Shown in pieces: positions 1 to 9,295 of a stretch of DNA of 39,586 nucleotides (position 1 is the first letter of the stretch; every line of letters starts with the position of its first letter). The position numbers were made by a program, and so were the translations under genes. The notes beneath the pieces are model-generated. The model was not told where the DNA came from. It saw only the letters and a list, made by a program, of their open reading frames with translations, and ran no database searches. Source of the DNA: Oscillospiraceae bacterium (lineage in GTDB: Bacteria > Bacillota > Clostridia > Oscillospirales > Ruminococcaceae); contig JAFTZY010000012.1 in assembly GCA_017460955.1 (NCBI GenBank), forward strand, positions 1-39,586, written 5' to 3'.

Positions 1-994
1 CAATGACATTGGCGACCGCATCCACACTCACGGCCATGCCCACGGCCGGGGCATCATAGCCGAATTCCGACAAAAGCTTATCATAGCGTCCGCCGGAGAG
101 GACCTCCTCGCCGTAGCCCTCCAGATAGCCCTTGATGACAAGGCCCGTATAATAATCCGCCTTATTGACAAGGCCCAGGTCCACGATCACACGGTCGCTG
201 TGTCCCAGCGCACAGATCGTGCGGTACAGCTCACGCATGCTGCCGAGGATCTCCGTGATGCGCTCATCCTGGAAGATCTCCTGTGCTCTGTCAAAGACCT
301 CCTCACCGCCGAACAGTGTCGGCAGCTTGCGCAGTGCGCGGGTGATGCGGTTATCGCCAAGGCGGTCGAGCACGTCATTGAGTGCCGGATAGTTCTTCGA
401 CTCGATGAGCTCCCGGATCTCCTCCTTGCGTGCGGGCGGCGCACTCAGCCGGTGCATCAGCTCCCGGAAGATCCGTACATCCCCGAGCTCGAGGGAATAG
501 TTCACATTCAGATGTGCATCCGGAAGTCCTGCGCCCACACTCGAGAGGACCTCGAGTGCCGCGGAAATGACCTCCACGTCCGCCATGCGGCTGCCCACGC
601 CGATAAGCTCGATGCCCGTCTGGTTGACCTCCGTGCTGCGGCCCTTCAGGGAGGGCGCGAAATGATAGACCGGCTGCGTATAATACAGCCGCAGCGGCAG
701 CGGCGCATCCTTCAAACGGGTCGCCACCACTCTGGCGATCGGGATGGTCGAATCCGGCCGCAGTGTCATCAGACGGCCCTTGTTGTCCGTCAGCTTGCAC
801 ATCTCCTCCGGTGCAAAGCAGCCGGAACTGACGTCGAAAACGTCGAAGAATTCCAGTCCCGGTGTGATGAGCCGGGAATACCCCATGCTCCGGAACAGCG
901 AGCGCGTCTGGTTCTCGACGCTGCGTTTCAGGGAGCACTCGTCAAACAGATAGTCCCTTGTCCCCTCCGGGGTGATCAGATCATATCGTCGCAT
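1..994 (-). CDS. hisZ: ATP phosphoribosyltransferase regulatory subunit HisZ (3' end cut by window edge)
   Basis: HisZ is a catalytically inactive paralogue of histidyl-tRNA synthetase that partners a short-form HisG to catalyse and feedback-regulate the first step of histidine synthesis. I translated this gene by hand from the ATG at 992-994; 331 codons are visible and no stop is reached before the window edge. The N-terminus (MRRYDLITPEGTRDYLFDE) is class II synthetase-like. The motif 2 region reads YYTQPVYHFAPSLKGRSTEV, so it lacks the Arg-Glu-Arg-Pro signature of a true HisS, while NQTGIELIG, DLGLVNKADYYTG and LSGGRYDKL fit HisZ. A GAGGT stretch lies 7 bases before the start. Other his genes presumably follow beyond base 1. 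A degraded hisS is the alternative. Confidence 0.88.
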   Translation of the reverse strand, partial: MRRYDLITPEGTRDYLFDECSLKRSVENQTRSLFRSMGYSRLITPGLEFFDVFDVSSGCFAPEEMCKLTDNKGRLMTLRPDSTIPIARVVATRLKDAPLPLRLYYTQPVYHFAPSLKGRSTEVNQTGIELIGVGSRMADVEVISAALEVLSSVGAGLPDAHLNVNYSLELGDVRIFRELMHRLSAPPARKEEIRELIESKNYPALNDVLDRLGDNRITRALRKLPTLFGGEEVFDRAQEIFQDERITEILGSMRELYRTICALGHSDRVIVDLGLVNKADYYTGLVIKGYLEGYGEEVLSGGRYDKLLSEFGYDAPAVGMAVSVDAVANVI

Positions 995-1023
995 AATGTA
1001 CCTCATTTCATACGCTTTAGCGT

Positions 1024-1053
1024 GTTACTATAGTATCTTGTTACTATAGTAAC
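1024..1053. promoter_or_regulatory. Tandem palindromic operator upstream of hisZ
   Basis: Two copies of a 14-base palindrome lie 16 bases apart start to start. The copy at 1040-1053 is perfect (GTTACTATAGTAAC); the copy at 1024-1037 differs only in its last arm (GTTACTATAGTATC). The perfect copy covers the -10 element of the hisZ promoter and the second covers the likely transcription start, a classic repressor arrangement. TrpR-related YerC/HisR-type proteins have been proposed as his regulators in Firmicutes; assigning this site to such a protein is inference. Confidence 0.7.
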
Positions 1054-1074
1054 ATATTACTGCGATTTTGTCAA
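1046..1074 (-). promoter_or_regulatory. hisZ promoter
   Basis: On the minus strand a perfect -35 TTGACA (1074-1069) is followed by a 17-base spacer and a -10 TACTAT (1051-1046) preceded by TGT. The hisZ start codon is 51 bases further on. The -10 is embedded in the palindrome at 1040-1053. Confidence 0.75.
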
Positions 1075-1176
1075 GAGCAGCCGGACACGGCACGGGAATT
1101 TCTGCCGATCCGTAGAATTCTTTTCACAGATGTGGAATATTCTCACGCAATCGTAGAAACGCCGGCTGCCGCTCTC

Positions 1177-4100
1177 TTAGAAGAACGACATCTGTGTGGA
1201 TTTTGGCAGATCACCGAAGGCACCGAGATTCTCGAGCATTTCGATGATGGTTTTCGAGGCGCCGCTCTCGGTCTGGAATTCCTCGATGGACATGAAGTCC
1301 CCCTTCTGGGCGGCCTCATATACGCCCATGGCAGCACCCTCGCCCACGCCGCTGAGTGCGGCGAAGGGAATGCGCAGCTTGCCGTCCTCGATCAGGTATT
1401 TATAGGCATGGGAACGGCGCAGGTCAATGGGAAGAAATTCATAGCCGCGCGCCATCATCTCATTGACGATCATCAGGATGTCGAGCAGGTCGGTTTCCTT
1501 CTTGGTGCGGTCATTGCCCTTGGTACGCAGCTCCACGATCTTGCCGCGCACGGCGTCGATGCCCTCCACGGCGAGCGGCACGTCGAAATCGTCCCCGCGC
1601 ACGGTGAAGTAGGTCGCGTAGTATTCAAGGGGTCTATAGAGCTTGAACCAGCCGAGCTTCATAGCGGCAATGATATAGGCGGCGGCGTGCGCCTTCGGAA
1701 ACATGTACTTGATCTTCAGGCAGCTCTCGATGTACCAGTCCTGTACGCCGTGATCCCGGAGCATCTGGATGCGCTCGGGGGTGAAATTCTGCGGTGCCTT
1801 GCCCTTTCGGGTGAACTCCATGATCTGGAAGGCCTCCTTGGGCTCGACGCCCTTGTGCAGGAGGGTGGTCATGATGCTGTCACGGGTCCCGATGACGTCC
1901 GAGATCGTGCAGGTCTTGGAGTCGATCAGGTCCTTGGCATTGCCCAGCCATACGTCCGTACCGTGGGACAGTCCGGAGATCTGGAGGAAGTCGCTGAATT
2001 TGGTGGGCTTGGCATCGAGGAGCATCTGGATGGTGAAGCCCGTGCCCATCTCCGGTATGCCAAGGCTTCCCGTCGGGCAGAAGATGTCGTCCTCGTTGAC
2101 GCCGAGCACGGTGCAGTCGGTACACATGCGGATGACATCGGGGTCGTAGCCGGGGATGTCCTTGATGAGCAGGCCCGTCATGTCCTCGAGATGCTTGTAG
2201 AGCGTGGGGACCACATGGCCGAGCTCATCGAGCTTCAGGATGGTATCATGGATGGAATGGAAGTCGAAGTGGGTGGTGATGACATCCGAATCGGCCGAAT
2301 CCGCCGGGTGCTGCACGGGCGTGAAGTCATAGACCTCGTAGTCCGAAGGAACAACGACCATGCCGCCCGGATGCTGTCCGGTCGTGCGCTTGATGCCGGT
2401 GCAGCCGATGGACAGGCGGTTCTCCTCGGCGGAATTGAGGGCAGTCCCCTGCTCCTCGAGGTATTTCTTGACAAAGCCGTATGCCGTTTTGTCGGCGATG
2501 GTGCCGATGGTACCGGCCTTGAACACATTGTCACGGCCGAAGAGCTCCTCCGTGTAGCGGTGGGCGCTCGACTGGTATTCGCCGGAGAAGTTCAGGTCGA
2601 TATCGGGGGCCTTGTCGCCGTCAAAGCCCAGGAAGGTCTCGAAGGGGATGTCGTGACCGTCATGCAAAAGCTCCGTGCCGCATTCCGGGCAATTCTTGGC
2701 GGGCAGGTCAAAGCCCGAGCCGTAGGAGCCGTCGGTGATGAACTCACTGTACTTGCATTTGGGGCAGATATAGTGGGGCACGAGCGGATTGACCTCCGAA
2801 ATGCCCGCCATGGAGGCAACAAAGGAGGAGCCGACAGAGCCTCGGGAGCCGACATGGTAGCCGTGCTCCTCGGAATTATAGACAAGCTTCTGGGCGATCA
2901 TGTACAGCACGGAGAAGCCGTGCTTGATGATGGACGACAGCTCGCGCTCCAGGCGCTTTTCCACGATATCCGGGAGCGGGTCGCCGTAGATCTCGCGGGC
3001 GCGTTCGTTGGTGATGCGCACTAAGTCCTCCTCGGCACCGGCGATGTTCGGGGTAAACGTCCCCTTCGGGATCGGGAACACATGCTCACAGGCATCGGCG
3101 ATGCGATTGGGGTTGGTCACGACGATCTCCTCGGCCTTCTCTGCGCCGAGATAGGAGAATTCCTCGAGCATCTCATCGGTCGTGCGCAGATAGAGCGGGG
3201 GCTGGTTGTCGGCATCGGAGAAGCCCTGCCCGGAGGTCAGGATCTTGCGGTAGATGCCGTCCTTCTTGTCAAGGAAATGCACGTCGCATGTTGCCACGAC
3301 CGGGATCCCCAGCTTTTCGCCCAGGGCGATGATCTTACGGTTGTAATTGCGGAGCTGCTCCTCGTCCTCCGCGATCCCCTTGCGGATCATGAAGGCGTTG
3401 TTGGCGATCGGCTGGATCTCCAGATAATCATAGAAACGAGCAAGCTCCTCGAGCTCCTTGTCGGATTTTCCGTCCACCACAGCGGTGAACAGCTCCCCCG
3501 CTTCGCATGCGGAGCCGAAGATCAGGCCGTCCCGGTTCTGCTCGAGCACGGATTTCGGAAGGAGCGGGTGGCGGTAATAATAATCGAGATGCCCGTAGGA
3601 TACGAGACGGTAGAGGTTTTTCAGGCCCACCTGGTTGCGCACCAGGATGATCTGGTGATAGGAGGGCAGCTTCTTGACGTCGATGAGGTCCGTCTTGGTG
3701 TTGAGATCGCCCAGCGTTGCCGCGCCGCGCTCCTTGACAAGTCGCTCCACGAGCGTGATGTAGACCTTGGCAAGGATGGCTGCATCCTCGTTGGCACGGT
3801 GATGCCCGAAGCTGCCGAGCTTGAGGTGCTTGACCACGACGTCAAGCTTGTGTCTGGCAAGCTGGGGCAGCATGGACTGGCACAGGATGAGGGTGTCGAT
3901 CCAGCTATAGGGGAAGTCGATGTGATGGCGCTCCAGGACCTTGTTGATGAAGGAGGTGTCGAAGGTCGCGTTGTGTGCGGCCAGCACGGGACGGTCCCCG
4001 CAGAACTCCATGAACATCCGCAGGGCCTCGGCCTCCTTGGGGGCATCGGCGACCATGTCGTCGGAGATGCGCGTGAGCTCCGTGATCTTCTGGGGGATGG

Positions 4101-5499
4101 GGCGCTCGGGGTTGACGAAGGTGTCAAAGCTGTCCACGATCTGCAGACCGCGCAGCTTGACCGCGCCGATCTCCGTCAGGCGGTCCTTCTCATAGCTCAG
4201 ACCCGTGGTCTCCACGTCGAAGATGATGATCTCGTCCTGGAAACTGCGGTTGTCGTTTCCCTTGAGGATCTTCTGGCGGTGCAGGTCGTTGACCACATAG
4301 GCCTCGCATCCATAGATGACCTTGAAATCCGGATCCTTCAGGCTCTTCTCCGCATTCATCGCATCCGGGAAGGCCTGCACCACGCCGTGGTCGGTGATGG
4401 CAATGGCGCGGTGTCCCCATGCATGCGCACGCTTGACCAAGTCCCCGGCGGGCGTGACGGCATCCATGGCGGACATATTGGTATGGCAGTGAAGCTCCAC
4501 GCGCTTCTTTTCTGCGGTATCCTGCCGGAGCTTCCGTGGCCGCTTGACGATGGCGTCCGGACGCAGGATGGGCTCATGGGCATAGGTGTCATCCTCGATC
4601 TTGCCGGCGACCAGGATGCTGCCGCCCTTCTTGAGCTCCCCGAGCGGCAGGGCATCGAGCTCCTTGGCGGGCCCGAAGAGCTTGACTGTGACGGAGCCGG
4701 AGAAATCGGTGATCTGGTAGGTCTGGATCCGGCGCTCCCCGCGGATGTCCCGGGATTCGGATGCAAAGATGTCGCCGTAGACCACAACACGCTTGCCGCG
4801 TGTCTGCAGAGCCTCCGGGATGGTGATCGCTTCATCCCGGATGAGACGGCCCTTGATGAGGACATCCTCGCCCTTGACGGACTCCATCTGTACGGCGTCC
4901 GCCGAGACGGACTGCGGCGTATCGGGGATCGGCGGGGGCGCATAGGCAAAGGGATCGGGCGGGGGCGGCGGAGTGAGCTCCGGGGGGGCCTCCTCGAACA
5001 CGCGCTCCATATCGCTGTCGGTGAGGGTGTCGGGACCGTGGAAGGTCACGGTGAAGTCCCGGTCGAAATGCGTCTTGATGAAATCGGAGAACACCCTGTC
5101 AAACTGGAATTTGGACAGGATGGGATAGCCGCCGTTGCGCAGCTCGATGTGCAGGGAATCCTCCTTCCAGGTCACGTCGGCACGGTTGAGAAAGCCGTTG
5201 ATGATGGGAAGCTCCCGTTTGAGCATCTCCACCACCTCCGGATAGGACTCCGGTGAGAAGAGCGCCGGCGCATACAGACAGTGCAGCCGCAGCGTCGGCA
5301 CACGCAGTGCGGTCCCGACACTGCGCTCAAAATGCAGGATGTCCTTCATCGGGACAATGCTCGGGAAGCGCACCTGAAAGGTGATGTGACTGAGCACATC
5401 CTTGTCATAGAGAATGTTCTCGATCACACCCTGCTGCACGGAGGGCGGGATATCCTGGGTATATTCCTTCAGAAATTCCAGAAGCGTCACATTTGCCAT
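1177..5499 (-). CDS. polC: DNA polymerase III alpha subunit, Gram-positive PolC type
   Basis: PolC (1440 aa, normal family length) is the replicative polymerase with built-in proofreading exonuclease. In order: an N-terminal region to about 200; an OB-fold near 215-275; a PHP domain begun by ELHCHTNMS near 335; a DEDDh exonuclease inserted in the PHP domain, with FDVETTG near 430, HNATFDTSF and HHRANEDA; then the polymerase. There VGSRGSVGSSF, a zinc-binding pair CPKC/CPEC, and PDIDLNFSGEY carrying catalytic Asp are all present. The last residues (QMSFF) are a beta-clamp binding motif. AGGTG lies 7 bases before the ATG. The gene starts 15 bases after the ispG stop and ends the operon; I see no convincing intrinsic terminator in 1075-1176. 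Confidence 0.98.
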   Translation of the reverse strand: MANVTLLEFLKEYTQDIPPSVQQGVIENILYDKDVLSHITFQVRFPSIVPMKDILHFERSVGTALRVPTLRLHCLYAPALFSPESYPEVVEMLKRELPIINGFLNRADVTWKEDSLHIELRNGGYPILSKFQFDRVFSDFIKTHFDRDFTVTFHGPDTLTDSDMERVFEEAPPELTPPPPPDPFAYAPPPIPDTPQSVSADAVQMESVKGEDVLIKGRLIRDEAITIPEALQTRGKRVVVYGDIFASESRDIRGERRIQTYQITDFSGSVTVKLFGPAKELDALPLGELKKGGSILVAGKIEDDTYAHEPILRPDAIVKRPRKLRQDTAEKKRVELHCHTNMSAMDAVTPAGDLVKRAHAWGHRAIAITDHGVVQAFPDAMNAEKSLKDPDFKVIYGCEAYVVNDLHRQKILKGNDNRSFQDEIIIFDVETTGLSYEKDRLTEIGAVKLRGLQIVDSFDTFVNPERPIPQKITELTRISDDMVADAPKEAEALRMFMEFCGDRPVLAAHNATFDTSFINKVLERHHIDFPYSWIDTLILCQSMLPQLARHKLDVVVKHLKLGSFGHHRANEDAAILAKVYITLVERLVKERGAATLGDLNTKTDLIDVKKLPSYHQIILVRNQVGLKNLYRLVSYGHLDYYYRHPLLPKSVLEQNRDGLIFGSACEAGELFTAVVDGKSDKELEELARFYDYLEIQPIANNAFMIRKGIAEDEEQLRNYNRKIIALGEKLGIPVVATCDVHFLDKKDGIYRKILTSGQGFSDADNQPPLYLRTTDEMLEEFSYLGAEKAEEIVVTNPNRIADACEHVFPIPKGTFTPNIAGAEEDLVRITNERAREIYGDPLPDIVEKRLERELSSIIKHGFSVLYMIAQKLVYNSEEHGYHVGSRGSVGSSFVASMAGISEVNPLVPHYICPKCKYSEFITDGSYGSGFDLPAKNCPECGTELLHDGHDIPFETFLGFDGDKAPDIDLNFSGEYQSSAHRYTEELFGRDNVFKAGTIGTIADKTAYGFVKKYLEEQGTALNSAEENRLSIGCTGIKRTTGQHPGGMVVVPSDYEVYDFTPVQHPADSADSDVITTHFDFHSIHDTILKLDELGHVVPTLYKHLEDMTGLLIKDIPGYDPDVIRMCTDCTVLGVNEDDIFCPTGSLGIPEMGTGFTIQMLLDAKPTKFSDFLQISGLSHGTDVWLGNAKDLIDSKTCTISDVIGTRDSIMTTLLHKGVEPKEAFQIMEFTRKGKAPQNFTPERIQMLRDHGVQDWYIESCLKIKYMFPKAHAAAYIIAAMKLGWFKLYRPLEYYATYFTVRGDDFDVPLAVEGIDAVRGKIVELRTKGNDRTKKETDLLDILMIVNEMMARGYEFLPIDLRRSHAYKYLIEDGKLRIPFAALSGVGEGAAMGVYEAAQKGDFMSIEEFQTESGASKTIIEMLENLGAFGDLPKSTQMSFF

Positions 5500-5514
5500 A
5501 GTTTCACCTGTGTA

Positions 5515-6552
5515 TCAGAGTTTTTGGAGTTCTTCGAGCAGTGCCGGAACGATCTCGGATTCCGGTACCCGGCGCAGGATCTCCCCATGCCGGAACAGCA
5601 GTCCGATGCCGTCGCCGCCGGCAACGCCGATGTCGGCTTCCCTGGCCTCGCCCGGGCCGTTGACAATGCATCCCATAACCGCGATCTTGACATCCTTTTC
5701 CACATCCTGCACGGCCTCCTCGACCTGCTTTGCCAGGGAGACAAGATCGATCTTCGTTCTGCCGCAGGTCGGGCAGGAAACGATCTGCACGCCGCCGCGT
5801 TTGCCGATGCTTTTGAGGATGTCCTTGGCTGCCGCGATCTCGCGGACGGGGGCATCCGTGAGGGAGACACGGATGGTCTCGCCGATGCCGTCATGCAGAA
5901 GGCTGCCGATGCCGATGGCGGATTTGATGAGACCCATGCGCTCGGTCCCCGCCTCCGTGACACCCAGGTGCAGCGGATAGGGGCATTTTTCCGCAGCAAG
6001 CCGGTAGCTGTCGATCATGCGGTTCACATCCGAGGATTTGATGGAGATCACGATGTCCGTGAAATCAAACTGCTCGAGCATGGCGGCATGATGCAGGGCG
6101 CTTTCCACGAGGGCTTCCGGTGTGGGGGAGCCGTATTTGGCAAGCAGCTCCTTCTCGAGGGAACCGGAGTTGACGCCGATGCGGATCGGGATCCCCTTCT
6201 CACGACAGACCACAGCGACCTGACGCACCCGGTCCATGCTGCCGATGTTGCCGGGGTTGATGCGGATCTTGTCCACACCGGCGGCGGCAGCCTCGAGGGC
6301 GATGCGGTAATCGAAATGGATGTCGGCGACCAGCGGGATATGGATCTTCTCCTTGATGGCGGGGATCAGCCGGACGGCCTCAAGATCGGGAACGGCCGTG
6401 CGGATGATCTCACAGCCGGCCGCCTCGAGCGCCACGGCCTGTGCGACATTGCCCTCCACATCCTCAGCCTGCACGTTCAGCATGGACTGGATATAGATGT
6501 GCTTGCCGTCGAGCGTACATGCGCCGACCTTGACGGGTCTGATGGTTCTCAT
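5515..6552 (-). CDS. ispG: 4-hydroxy-3-methylbut-2-en-1-yl diphosphate synthase IspG (GcpE)
   Basis: IspG reductively converts the cyclic diphosphate MEcPP to HMBPP, the penultimate MEP-pathway step, using a 4Fe-4S cluster. The protein is 345 aa, the short bacterial form. The N-terminal TIM barrel carries DIHFDYRIA (77-85) and KIRINPGNIG (95-104). The C-terminal domain has the cluster ligands Cys260 and Cys263 (SCPTCGRTK), Cys295 (MGCIVNGPGE) and Glu302. Its ATG overlaps the stop of the preceding 146-aa gene in an ATGA junction, implying translational coupling. Together with dxr in the same operon it shows that isoprenoids are made by the MEP route. Confidence 0.97.
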   Translation of the reverse strand: MRTIRPVKVGACTLDGKHIYIQSMLNVQAEDVEGNVAQAVALEAAGCEIIRTAVPDLEAVRLIPAIKEKIHIPLVADIHFDYRIALEAAAAGVDKIRINPGNIGSMDRVRQVAVVCREKGIPIRIGVNSGSLEKELLAKYGSPTPEALVESALHHAAMLEQFDFTDIVISIKSSDVNRMIDSYRLAAEKCPYPLHLGVTEAGTERMGLIKSAIGIGSLLHDGIGETIRVSLTDAPVREIAAAKDILKSIGKRGGVQIVSCPTCGRTKIDLVSLAKQVEEAVQDVEKDVKIAVMGCIVNGPGEAREADIGVAGGDGIGLLFRHGEILRRVPESEIVPALLEELQKL

Positions 6553-6989
6553 TTTGCATTCCTCCCATGGTTTGAAAGTGTCACATATTGGGCGACGAGA
6601 AAGAAGTTTTCCAGATCTGCTGCGTCAAGCCCCCGGTACACGAACAGATCGTCGTACACACGCGCCGATGCTGCGGGATCCTCGGACTCGACCTGGAAAA
6701 AGCCCGTGGTCAGGTCCATGCCGATGAGGATCTCCCCGAGCCGGTAGGTGCGGATGTCGGGGACGCCGCCCTCCGGGAGCTTTTCCCTGTCATGGCCGTT
6801 CTCCAGGACGTTCTCCCGGATCACAGCCTCCATCTCCGGAGACGGCACCGGAACACAGGGGTAGTGCGCCCGCAGGTAGGCATCGACCTGCACGCCGCTG
6901 CGGCGGTTCGGGACAAGTGCGCCCCTGCTCTCCTCGAAGATACGCTTCCATTCCCGGATCTCCTGCGCGGTGGGCTCATGTGTCAGCAT
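6549..6989 (-). CDS. Uncharacterised 146-aa protein between rseP and ispG
   Basis: I do not recognise this family. The product is soluble and acidic, without signal peptide, membrane segment, Cys cluster or known catalytic motif. The N-terminal half begins TAQEIREWKRIFEESRG and predicts helices; the middle (RTYRLGEILIGMDLTTGFFQ) looks like beta strands; the C-terminus DAADLENFFLVAQYVTLS is helical. It starts 14 bases after the rseP stop behind a G-rich ribosome binding site, and its stop overlaps the ispG start by 4 bases. That strict packing, and codon use like its neighbours, argue that it is a real gene. A role with IspG or RseP is a guess from position only. Confidence 0.85.
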   Translation of the reverse strand: MLTHEPTAQEIREWKRIFEESRGALVPNRRSGVQVDAYLRAHYPCVPVPSPEMEAVIRENVLENGHDREKLPEGGVPDIRTYRLGEILIGMDLTTGFFQVESEDPAASARVYDDLFVYRGLDAADLENFFLVAQYVTLSNHGRNAK

Positions 6990-7003
6990 CGCTTTGTCCC
7001 CCC

Positions 7004-8053
7004 CTATTTCTTGATGAGTCCCAGGATGTCCTGGAAGGTCACGGCCACCATCAGCAGCAGGAGCAGTGCCATGCCGACGAAATGCACCATGCCCTCATGC
7101 TCGGGATTAACGGGCTTGCGGCGCACGGCCTCCACGAGCAGGAACACCAGCCGTCCGCCGTCCAGGGCGGGCAGCGGCAGCAGATTGAAGATGCCGACAT
7201 TGATCGTGATGAACGAGGCGAGCGAGAGCACCGAGGTCAGGTGCTGCCGGAAGGTCTCGCCGTAGGAGGCCGCCTCCCCGATGGTGCTGATGATGCCCAC
7301 GGGGCCGGACAGGTCCTGAAAGCTGTATTTTCCGGTCAGAAGGTCCTTGAGCGAGGTGCCGATGAGCCGTCCGGTCGAGACGGTATCGAGAAAGGAATAG
7401 CGCAAAACGCTCCCGATGCTGAGCTTTTCGGCATAGACACGGAAATCCAGCCTGCCCTGTGTGGCGGTGTTGTAAAAGCGCACGTTCTCAAGCGTAACAC
7501 GCTCCCCGTTCCGGCGCACGACCACGGTCATGGATTCGGACGGGTTCGTTTGCAGCTTATAGGACAGGTCCGTATCCGTGAGGATGCGCATCCCGTCGAT
7601 GGATAAAATGGTGTCCTCCGCCATCAGGCCGCAGCTCTGGCTGGTGGAATACGACTTCCCCGTTTCCGCATCATAGGGGAAATCGGAGACGGTCGTGGTG
7701 ATGATGTCCCCGTAGAGCACGGTGGTGATGATGATGAGAAGGAAGCCGAGTATGAGGTTCATCACAGCACCGGCTACCACCACAGCGATCCTGCGCAGGA
7801 CGGACTTGTTGCCAAAAGCCCTCGGGTCGTCGCTCTCGGTGTCCTCCCCTTCCATGGCGCAAAAGCCGCCCACGGGAAAGAGCCGCAGGGAGTACTCCGT
7901 CTCACGCCCCTGCTTTTTGAGGATGACCGGCCCCATGCCGATGGCGAATTTGTTGACACGGATGCCGCAGAGCTTGGCAACGGCAAAATGTCCGAACTCA
8001 TGGATGGCGATGATGACACCGAACACCAGCAGTGAAATCAGAATTGTGATCAT
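7004..8053 (-). CDS. rseP: RseP/RasP-type site-2 intramembrane zinc metalloprotease
   Basis: This 349-aa membrane protease cuts substrates inside the membrane, typically anti-sigma factors and signal-peptide remnants. The first membrane segment carries the zinc motif HEFGH (residues 18-22). A PDZ-like domain occupies roughly 115-200, and the third zinc ligand is in LPALDGGR near 297, followed by the last membrane helices. The substrate is unknown; no anti-sigma factor is encoded in the window. GAGGTG lies 8 bases before the ATG. It follows dxr by 31 bases in the operon. Confidence 0.95.
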   Translation of the reverse strand: MITILISLLVFGVIIAIHEFGHFAVAKLCGIRVNKFAIGMGPVILKKQGRETEYSLRLFPVGGFCAMEGEDTESDDPRAFGNKSVLRRIAVVVAGAVMNLILGFLLIIITTVLYGDIITTTVSDFPYDAETGKSYSTSQSCGLMAEDTILSIDGMRILTDTDLSYKLQTNPSESMTVVVRRNGERVTLENVRFYNTATQGRLDFRVYAEKLSIGSVLRYSFLDTVSTGRLIGTSLKDLLTGKYSFQDLSGPVGIISTIGEAASYGETFRQHLTSVLSLASFITINVGIFNLLPLPALDGGRLVFLLVEAVRRKPVNPEHEGMVHFVGMALLLLLMVAVTFQDILGLIKK

Positions 8054-8084
8054 ATCTCCTACACCTCATCCTTGGTATCGCTGT

Positions 8085-9233
8085 TTATCTGTCTGCGATC
8101 CTCTGTCTGACGAATGCTCTGGCAGCACTGTCCGCTGCAAGCACGGCCTCATAGCTGTCCGCAGGTCCCCCGGGAACATGCTCCATCGCAGCCCGCACGA
8201 GCGCCCCGACCTCCAGAAAGCCGATCTCATCGCGCAGGAAATGCGCAACGGCCTCCTCATTGGCACCGTTGACGATGGCGGGACGCACGCCGCCCTCCCG
8301 GATGGCATCGATCGCCGCTGTCAGGCAGTCGAAGGTCTCGTAATCGGGCTTTTCAAAGGTCAGTGTCCCGTAATCCGTCAGGGACAGGGGCTTTGTGGGG
8401 CATTCCACGCGCTGCGGGTACAAAAGCGCATACTGGATAGGGATCTTCATATCCGGCACGCCCATCTGTCCGATGACGGCGTAATCCTCGAATTCCACGG
8501 CGGAATGCAGCACGCTCTGCCGGTGGACAACGATCTCGATCTGGGAAGGGTCGAGATCGAACAGCCACTTGGCTTCGATGAACTCAAGTCCCTTGTTCAT
8601 CAGGGTCGCCGAGTCAATGGTGATCTTGTTGCCCATGTCCCAGTTCGGGTGTCTGAGGGCATCCGCTGCCCGCTTTCCGGCAAGCGCCTCACGGGTCAGG
8701 CCGAAAAAGGGGCCGCCCGAGGCGGTCAGGAGGATCCTGCGGATCCGGTTGCCGGCATTGCCCTGGAGGCACTGGAAGATCGCCGAATGCTCGCTGTCCA
8801 CGGGGTAGATGTTCACATGCCGCTCGGCTGCCGCCTTCATGACAAGGCTGCCGCCCGCCACGAGCGTTTCCTTATTGGCAAGGGCGATGTCCGTGCCGGC
8901 TTCGATGGCGGTCAGCGTGGGCAGGAGCCCGACCATCCCCACGACGCTGTTGAGAAGGATATCCGCGCAGCGTGAGCCCGCGATCCGGCACAGGCCCTCC
9001 ATGCCGGTGAGGATCTCGATGTTCTCACCTGCAAGGAGACTGCGCAGGGTATCCGCTTTGTCCTCCCGGAAGATGCAGACTGTCTGCGGGTGGTACTGCT
9101 TTGCCTGCTGTGCAAGCAGCTCCGCGTGACTGTGGGCAGCCAGCGCTGTCACCTGCATCCCGTGCTTTTCTACGACCTCAAGTGCTTGGGTGCCGATGGA
9201 ACCGGTCGAACCCAGGATCGCCACTTTTTTCAT
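8085..9233 (-). CDS. dxr: 1-deoxy-D-xylulose 5-phosphate reductoisomerase
   Basis: Dxr makes MEP from DXP with NADPH, the committed step of the MEP pathway. At 382 aa the length is normal. The N-terminal Rossmann motif is GSTGSIG (8-14). The metal and substrate region includes NKETLVAGG, PVDSEHSAIFQ, TASGGPFF and the long block NWDMGNKITIDSATLMNKG. It lies between cdsA and rseP, the usual Firmicute order. A 10-bp hairpin separates it from cdsA and could tune its expression. Confidence 0.98.
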   Translation of the reverse strand: MKKVAILGSTGSIGTQALEVVEKHGMQVTALAAHSHAELLAQQAKQYHPQTVCIFREDKADTLRSLLAGENIEILTGMEGLCRIAGSRCADILLNSVVGMVGLLPTLTAIEAGTDIALANKETLVAGGSLVMKAAAERHVNIYPVDSEHSAIFQCLQGNAGNRIRRILLTASGGPFFGLTREALAGKRAADALRHPNWDMGNKITIDSATLMNKGLEFIEAKWLFDLDPSQIEIVVHRQSVLHSAVEFEDYAVIGQMGVPDMKIPIQYALLYPQRVECPTKPLSLTDYGTLTFEKPDYETFDCLTAAIDAIREGGVRPAIVNGANEEAVAHFLRDEIGFLEVGALVRAAMEHVPGGPADSYEAVLAADSAARAFVRQRIADR

Positions 9234-9261
9234 AGCTTTGCCTTCCTTCCTACGATGACAA

Positions 9262-9287
9262 TAAACCCATCGTGATTGACGGGTTTA
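9262..9287 (-). promoter_or_regulatory. Hairpin between cdsA and dxr
   Basis: Arms at 9262-9271 and 9278-9287 pair over 10 bases (TAAACCC core, one G-U on the minus-strand RNA) around a 6-base loop. Only a weak T-rich stretch follows on the minus strand, so this is at best a leaky internal terminator or an RNA-processing/stability element. Confidence 0.5.
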
Positions 9288-9295
9288 CTGCTGCC

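Noticed and set aside
1..994. Histidyl-tRNA synthetase (hisS)
   Set aside because: Motif 2 lacks the catalytic Arg-Glu-Arg-Pro signature and the rest matches HisZ better.
1132..5256. Two long plus-strand ORFs (630 and 724 codons) opposite polC
   Set aside because: They mirror polC exactly on the other strand, have no ribosome binding site or recognisable domains, and are the usual antisense artefact of G+C-rich codon use.
5281..6747. 488-codon plus-strand ORF opposite ispG
   Set aside because: Antisense to ispG, the 146-aa gene and the polC start; composition typical of a shadow frame.
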